Below are positions 6,073-9,978 of a stretch of DNA of 9,978 nucleotides, in pieces. The notes below the pieces were generated by a model, which was given only the letters and a program-made list of their open reading frames with translations, was not told the origin of the DNA and did not search any database. The number at the start of each line of letters is the position of its first letter. Position 1 is the stretch's first letter. Position numbers and translations under genes: made by a program. Origin of the DNA: an uncultured Flavonifractor sp. (GTDB lineage Bacteria > Bacillota > Clostridia > Oscillospirales > Oscillospiraceae); the NCBI GenBank assembly GCA_910585415.1, contig CAJUDT010000084.1, positions 1 through 9,978 on the forward strand. The letters run 5' to 3'.

Positions 6073-6788
6073 TGGGCCCGCCCATCCGCATCCTGCTGCT
6101 GGAGGACGACCCGGCGGCTCCAGTGCTGTGGCGCACGTTTTTTGCCGGGCAGGGCGACATGGAGCTGTGCGGCTGGGTCCGGGACGGCTGGAACGGACTG
6201 GAGGCCGTGGACCGGCAGCGGCCGGACGCCGTTTTGATGGATTTGATTCTCCCCGGCATGGACGGGCTGGAGTTCCTGGCGGCGCTGAACCGGCGGCAGG
6301 ACCGGCCTGCGGCGGTGGTCGCCTCCCCTCTGGGCAACCGCGTGGTGATTCAGCGGGCCGCAGCCCTGGGCGCGGATTATTATTTTGTCAAGCCGGTCCG
6401 GCTCCAGTCGGTGGCCGACCTGCTTCGGGCCCTGTGCGGCGGGGGCATCGCGGGCTACGCCCGGCAGCTGCTGATCGAAATGGGCGGCACTGGTCTGGGG
6501 CTGGAGGCCGCCAGCGCGGCCGCGGCGGAGCTGGCCGGGGACCGGCACATGCTTCTGAAAGAGGCCTACGCCCCCTTCATACGCCGGGCCCACACCAACT
6601 ATGGCTGTGTAGAGAAAAACATCCGCAAGCTCACCGGCAGGCTCCACGCGGAGGGCTCTCCGGCCTACCGCTGCCTCATGGGCGGACTGCCGCCGGAGCG
6701 GCCCAGCAACCAAATCTTTCTCCGCCTCCTCAGCGAGGCGGCTTTGGAGCGTCAGGCCGCCGGCGGCGAGGCGCTCCCCCTCCGCTGA
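6072..6788 (+). CDS. Response regulator with receiver and Spo0A-like C-terminal domain
   Basis: A 238-residue two-domain regulator. The receiver (about 5-121) has all key residues: acidic E11-D12-D13, phosphoacceptor D57 in VLMDLILPGMDG, S85 in the Thr/Ser position (VVASP) and K107 in YYFVKP. After a short linker, residues 129-225 resemble the Spo0A DNA-binding domain: YARQLLIEMG (compare the NIIHEIG helix of Spo0A), then HMLLKEAYAPFIRRAHTNYG, CVEKNIRKL (compare RVERAIRHA) and RPSNQIFLRLL (compare KPTNSEFIAM). It is diverged from true Spo0A, whose recognition helix is among the most conserved in sporeformers, so this is probably a paralogue rather than the master regulator. The ATG overlaps the stop of the XRE gene, the chosen start because the receiver begins right after it. 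No histidine kinase gene is nearby, so phosphate would come from an orphan kinase or a phosphorelay. Confidence 0.85.
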   Translation: MGPPIRILLLEDDPAAPVLWRTFFAGQGDMELCGWVRDGWNGLEAVDRQRPDAVLMDLILPGMDGLEFLAALNRRQDRPAAVVASPLGNRVVIQRAAALGADYYFVKPVRLQSVADLLRALCGGGIAGYARQLLIEMGGTGLGLEAASAAAAELAGDRHMLLKEAYAPFIRRAHTNYGCVEKNIRKLTGRLHAEGSPAYRCLMGGLPPERPSNQIFLRLLSEAALERQAAGGEALPLR

Positions 6789-6840
6789 GGAGTTTCCTTG
6801 GAACAAGCGCCACGTTTCCCCTAAAACTGGACAGGCTCTG

Positions 6841-6849
6841 TGATATACT
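6841..6849 (+). promoter_or_regulatory. Extended -10 promoter of the calcium ATPase gene
   Basis: TGA directly before TATACT (6844-6849) gives the TGN extended -10 motif. No good -35 exists at 17 bases, which such promoters tolerate. Predicted start is near 6856, about 32 bases before the ATG. No terminator is seen between 6789 and 6840, so the ATPase may also be reached by read-through from the regulator operon. Confidence 0.55.
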
Positions 6850-6887
6850 GGGCAGGAAAAATCTGGTTGTTAAAGGGGAGACAAGCC

Positions 6888-9518
6888 ATGCGCGAGTGGT
6901 ATGCGGCAGCGGCAGCGGAGACCGTGCGCCTGCTGGAGACGGACGCCCGCCGGGGCCTTACCGGGGCGGAGGCCCGCCGGAGGCTGGAGCGGTACGGCCC
7001 CAACCGCCTGGAGGGGGCCCCCCGTCCGGGGCCTTTTCGGCGGTTCCTGGGCCAGCTGAAGGACCCCATGATTCTGGTCCTTCTGGCGGCGGCGGGGCTG
7101 TCCTTCTGGGCCAGCGGCGGGGAGGACTGGCTGGACGCGGTGATTATTCTGGTCATCGTTCTGGTGAACGCCTGTATTTCCCTCTCCCAGGAGGACAACG
7201 CCCAGCGGGCCTTGGAGGCCCTGCGGGACATCTCGGCCCCCCAGGCCAAGGTCATTCGGGACGGGCAGCTTCAATCTGTGGAGGCCCGCACCCTGGTGCC
7301 TGGGGACATCATCCGGCTGGAGGCCGGGGACCTGGTCCCCGCCGACGCCCGCGTTTTGGAGTGCGCCGGGCTCAAGGCCGACGAGAGCGCCATGACCGGC
7401 GAATCCCTCGCGGTGGACAAATCCGCCGCCCCCGTCCCGGCGGACACTCCCCTAGCGGAGCGGGCCAGCATGGTCCTGTCGGCCACCGTCGTCACCAATG
7501 GCCGGGCCCTGTGCGCCGTTACGGCCACGGGCATGGATACAGAGGTGGGGCACATCGCCGGGCTCCTGCTGGACCAGGAGGACGGGGATACCCCCTTGCA
7601 GCAGAAGATGGCGGAGGTGTCCAAGACCCTCTCCTTTGTCTGCCTGTGCGTGTGCGCGGTGATGTTCGGCGCGGGCCTGCTCCAGGGGAAGGATTTATTG
7701 GAGATGTTCATGACCGCCGTATCCCTGGCGGTAGCGGCCATCCCGGAGGGCCTCCCCGCCATTGTGACCATTGTCCTGGCCCTGGGGGTGCAGCGGATGG
7801 TGAAGCAGGGGGCCATTGTCAAGCGCCTCCCGGCGGTGGAGACTCTGGGCTGCGCGGGGGTTATCTGCTCGGACAAGACGGGCACTCTGACCCGGAACCG
7901 CATGACGGTGGTGGAGCTGTGGACTCCCCGGCCGGAGGACCGCGCTCTGTGTCTGACCATCGGGGCATTGTGCAGCGACGCGGCCCTGACCGGGCAGGGG
8001 GAGGACGCCCGGTGTACCGGCGACCCCACCGAGACGGCCCTGGTAACGGCGGCGGCGCGGGAGGGCCTGGACAAAAACCGCTTAGAGGCCACCTGGCCCC
8101 GTCGGGGGGAGCTCCCCTTTGACTCGGAGCGCAAGCTCATGTCCACCGTCCACCAGCGCCCCGGCGGCGGGTTCCGGGTGATGGTCAAGGGGGCCCCGGA
8201 CGTGCTGGCGGGGCGGTGCCGGATGGACCCGGGGGCACGGCGGCGGCTTCTCTCCCAAAACGAGAGCATGGCCAGGCGGGCCCTGCGGGTGCTGGGGACG
8301 GCCTATAAGGACTTGGAGTTTCTCCCGCCGGAGCTGGACAGCCGGACGTTGGAGCAGGAGCTGACCTTCTCCGGTCTGGTGGGGATGATTGACCCGCCTC
8401 GGGATGAGGTCCGGGAGGCGGTGCAGCGGTGCCACCGCGCGGGCATACGCCCGGTGATGATTACCGGGGACCACAAGATTACCGCCGTAGCCATTGCCCG
8501 GGAGCTGGACATGTTCCGGCCGGGGGACACCGCCCTGACCGGGGAGGATTTGGACTTCATGCCCCAGGAGCTGCTGGAGCAGGAGGTGGAGCGGTTTTCG
8601 GTGTACGCCCGTGTATCCCCGGAGCACAAGCTCCGCATTGTCCGTGCCTGGCAGAGCCGGGGCATGGTAGCCGCCATGACGGGGGACGGGGTCAACGACG
8701 CCCCGGCCCTGAAAGCGGCGGACATCGGCTGTGCCATGGGCCGCTCAGGCACCGACGTGGCCAAGAGCGCGGCGGACATGATTCTCACTGACGACAATTT
8801 TGCCACCATCGTTGCCGCCGTGGAGCAGGGCCGGGGGATTTATGCCAACATCAAGAAGGCCATTCACTATCTGCTCTCCTGCAACATCGGGGAGATTCTG
8901 ACCATTTTCCTGGCCACCGTGCTGGGGTTTCACCAGATGCCTCTGGCCCCGGTGCAGCTTCTGTGGCTGAATCTGGTCACCGATTCCCTCCCGGCCCTGG
9001 CCCTGGGGGTGGAGCCGGTGGAGGATGGGGTCATGGAGCAGGGACCTCGGGACGCCCGCGCCTCGCTCTTTGCCGGGGGCTTTGCCTTTCGGCTGGTGTG
9101 GCAGGGGGTGATGGTGGGCCTGCTGACCTTGACGGCCTATTTCCTGGGGGAGTACGTTCTGTCCGACCCCGGCGAGGCCGCCGCCTCGGCCAACACCATG
9201 GCTTTTGCCACTTTGACCTTATGTCAGCTCTTTCACGCCTTTGATGTGCGCAGTGAGCGGGCCTCTCTGCTGCACATTGGGGTCTTTTCCAATCCCGCCA
9301 TGAACAAGGCCTTTTTGGCGGGGCTGGTCATGCAGCTGTCGGTATTGTGCATTCCCCCGCTCCAGCGGATTTTTGGGGTGGTAACCATGAACCCTGCCGA
9401 GTGGGCCGTGGTTTTGGCTCTGGCGGTTGCTCCAGTGATGGTATGCGAAGCGGTGAAGGCCCTGGAACGGACCAATACCCGCACCCAGGGGGCCCAAAAC
9501 GAGGGGCAGCGGGCCTAG
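6888..9518 (+). CDS. Calcium-transporting P-type ATPase, SERCA/PMR1-like
   Basis: An 876-residue P2A-type cation pump that uses ATP to expel Ca2+ from the cell. Domains in order: N-terminal cation-ATPase region (1-50), membrane helices M1-M2 (about 54-100), actuator domain with TGES (170-173), M3-M4 (about 249-301) with PEGLP (286-290), phosphorylation site D329 in DKTGTLT, nucleotide domain with FDSERK (411-416) and KGAP (434-437), the TGD motif (526-528), the hinge motif TGDGVNDAP (598-606), then M5-M10 (656-858). Calcium ligands of SERCA are matched by E287 in M4, N666 and E669 in M5 (NIGE) and N695, T698, D699 in M6 (NLVTD). The M8 glutamate of SERCA site I appears replaced (LTLCQLFHA), as in pumps moving one ion per cycle. 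The ATG follows AAAGGGGAG. Complete, with no disruption. Mn2+ as substrate cannot be excluded. Confidence 0.93.
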   Translation: MREWYAAAAAETVRLLETDARRGLTGAEARRRLERYGPNRLEGAPRPGPFRRFLGQLKDPMILVLLAAAGLSFWASGGEDWLDAVIILVIVLVNACISLSQEDNAQRALEALRDISAPQAKVIRDGQLQSVEARTLVPGDIIRLEAGDLVPADARVLECAGLKADESAMTGESLAVDKSAAPVPADTPLAERASMVLSATVVTNGRALCAVTATGMDTEVGHIAGLLLDQEDGDTPLQQKMAEVSKTLSFVCLCVCAVMFGAGLLQGKDLLEMFMTAVSLAVAAIPEGLPAIVTIVLALGVQRMVKQGAIVKRLPAVETLGCAGVICSDKTGTLTRNRMTVVELWTPRPEDRALCLTIGALCSDAALTGQGEDARCTGDPTETALVTAAAREGLDKNRLEATWPRRGELPFDSERKLMSTVHQRPGGGFRVMVKGAPDVLAGRCRMDPGARRRLLSQNESMARRALRVLGTAYKDLEFLPPELDSRTLEQELTFSGLVGMIDPPRDEVREAVQRCHRAGIRPVMITGDHKITAVAIARELDMFRPGDTALTGEDLDFMPQELLEQEVERFSVYARVSPEHKLRIVRAWQSRGMVAAMTGDGVNDAPALKAADIGCAMGRSGTDVAKSAADMILTDDNFATIVAAVEQGRGIYANIKKAIHYLLSCNIGEILTIFLATVLGFHQMPLAPVQLLWLNLVTDSLPALALGVEPVEDGVMEQGPRDARASLFAGGFAFRLVWQGVMVGLLTLTAYFLGEYVLSDPGEAAASANTMAFATLTLCQLFHAFDVRSERASLLHIGVFSNPAMNKAFLAGLVMQLSVLCIPPLQRIFGVVTMNPAEWAVVLALAVAPVMVCEAVKALERTNTRTQGAQNEGQRA

Positions 9519-9560
9519 CTGTTTTGTACACTTTGGAAATGCGCATAACTACATAAAATC

Positions 9561-9604
9561 AGCGGACGGTCCCTTCTGCGGGGCCGTCCGCTTAATGTTT
9601 TTTT
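9561..9604 (+). terminator. Strong rho-independent terminator of the ATPase gene
   Basis: A 13-bp stem, AGCGGACGGTCCC (9561-9573) with GGGGCCGTCCGCT (9580-9592), has one G-U pair and a 6-base loop, followed by TAATG and seven T (9598-9604). It starts 42 bases after the stop codon. The TAATG before the T-run is slightly unusual. Confidence 0.9.
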
Positions 9605-9639
9605 AAGCCTTTCAAAAGTAATTGCTCACCTTCGTCCGC

Positions 9640-9645
9640 TATACT
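9640..9645 (+). promoter_or_regulatory. Possible -10 box of the small membrane protein gene
   Basis: TATACT (9640-9645) lies after the ATPase terminator and 20 bases before the small gene's ATG. No good -35 box is at the right distance (TTGCTC at 9622-9627 is too close, with 12 bases between), and the start would fall at the ribosome site. The gene needs a promoter here because the terminator cuts it off from the ATPase. Confidence 0.3.
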
Positions 9646-9665
9646 TGGACAAAAGGAGGTAAGCA

Positions 9666-9851
9666 ATGATGTTTACAATGCTGTTTCTGTCCATGCTCTT
9701 CCTCACCGCCGGCTGTGTCAGTCTGGCCGATGGCCTGTTGGCCGGGTGCGCTTCCCGCACTGAGCGCCGCCGCTGCGTCAATCTGGTTCTGTTTTCCTGT
9801 GGCATTATCTTTCTGCTGGTTTTTTTGCTGCTGCAAATTCTGTTTCCGTAG
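9666..9851 (+). CDS. Small two-helix membrane protein, unknown function
   Basis: A 61-residue hydrophobic protein that I do not recognise. Helix one covers about residues 1-27, helix two about 39-60; the only charged stretch, RTERRR (31-36), lies in the loop between them, so by the positive-inside rule the loop is cytoplasmic and both ends face out. The segment LTAGC (13-17) looks like a lipobox, but no basic residues precede it, so it is probably not a lipoprotein. Four cysteines (17, 28, 37, 45) are many for its size. The translation signal is excellent: AAAAGGAGGT (9651-9660) six bases before the ATG; a second ATG follows directly. The quality of this site is the main reason to believe the gene. 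Confidence 0.7.
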   Translation: MMFTMLFLSMLFLTAGCVSLADGLLAGCASRTERRRCVNLVLFSCGIIFLLVFLLLQILFP

Positions 9852-9952
9852 GTTGGAGGTTTCCTGATGGCTGTTTGTTTTGCGGGCTGTTTCCCTTTTG
9901 CCTCTTCCTCGGGACTCTGGTGGGTTTCGTTTTCTGGTCCTGCCTCCGGCGG

Positions 9953-9978
9953 GTTACTTTCCAGCGATGGAAAGTAAC
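9953..9978. repeat. Perfect inverted repeat at the window edge
   Basis: Arms GTTACTTTCCA (9953-9963) and TGGAAAGTAAC (9968-9978) are perfect over 11 bp around the loop GCGA. The window ends exactly with the right arm, so the structure may extend: two more G precede the left arm at 9951-9952. There is no T-run in view. Similar GTTACTTTC palindromes recur as dispersed elements in bacterial genomes, so a REP-like repeat is likely, but copies elsewhere cannot be seen here. Confidence 0.7.

Noticed and set aside
6128..8122. A 664-codon plus-strand open frame across the regulator and ATPase genes
   Set aside because: It is an out-of-frame shadow caused by high GC: Gly/Pro/Arg-rich, no ribosome site, and it overlaps two genes with clear domains.
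9867..9977. A 36-codon open frame with GGAGG upstream
   Set aside because: Its end lies in the perfect inverted repeat at 9953-9978, the sequence is low-complexity (Ser, Gly, Phe) and no family is recognised; the spacing to the ribosome-like site is acceptable but not enough to call a gene.

Overview
The window looks like chromosomal DNA from a GC-rich, endospore-forming clostridium, most likely an Oscillospiraceae-type gut anaerobe. The assignment rests on strong AGGAGG-type ribosome binding sites, sigma-A-like promoters with exact 17-base spacers, rho-independent terminators, a Spo0A-type output domain, a PrsA-type foldase lipoprotein and a butyrate-type phosphotransacylase. The genus is inference; no rRNA or tRNA gene is present.

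Left part (1-693): a terminator for a gene left of the window, then about 600 bases without a convincing gene. It moves from an AT-richer stretch to a GC-rich one carrying a 22-base tandem repeat and a short direct repeat, and may be worn mobile-element DNA. Next come three minus-strand genes, each with its own visible promoter: a phosphate acetyl/butyryltransferase-family enzyme (694-1623), a coenzyme F420-0:L-glutamate ligase (CofE) family protein (1751-2470) and a MATE efflux transporter (2569-3936).

Middle (3937-5466): a divergent intergenic region with one promoter on each strand leads rightward into a secreted PrsA-like peptidyl-prolyl isomerase lipoprotein (4178-5404), closed by a strong terminator. 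A palindrome covers its -35 box and a 9-bp hairpin sits near the predicted 5' end of its mRNA.

Right part (5467-9978): a structure-rich intergenic region precedes a two-gene operon, an XRE-type helix-turn-helix regulator overlapping by one base a receiver protein whose C-terminal half resembles Spo0A. This regulatory pair is the most interesting content of the window, because two Spo0A-box-like sequences lie just upstream. A SERCA/PMR1-like calcium P-type ATPase (6888-9518) follows with its own extended -10 promoter and a very strong terminator. Then come a 61-residue two-helix membrane protein and, at the window edge, a perfect 11-bp-arm inverted repeat that may belong to a dispersed repeat.

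No CRISPR array, intact insertion sequence, prophage gene or complete new defence system was seen. Most of the window is ordinary core-type genome; the regulatory pair and its upstream region deserve the closest look.
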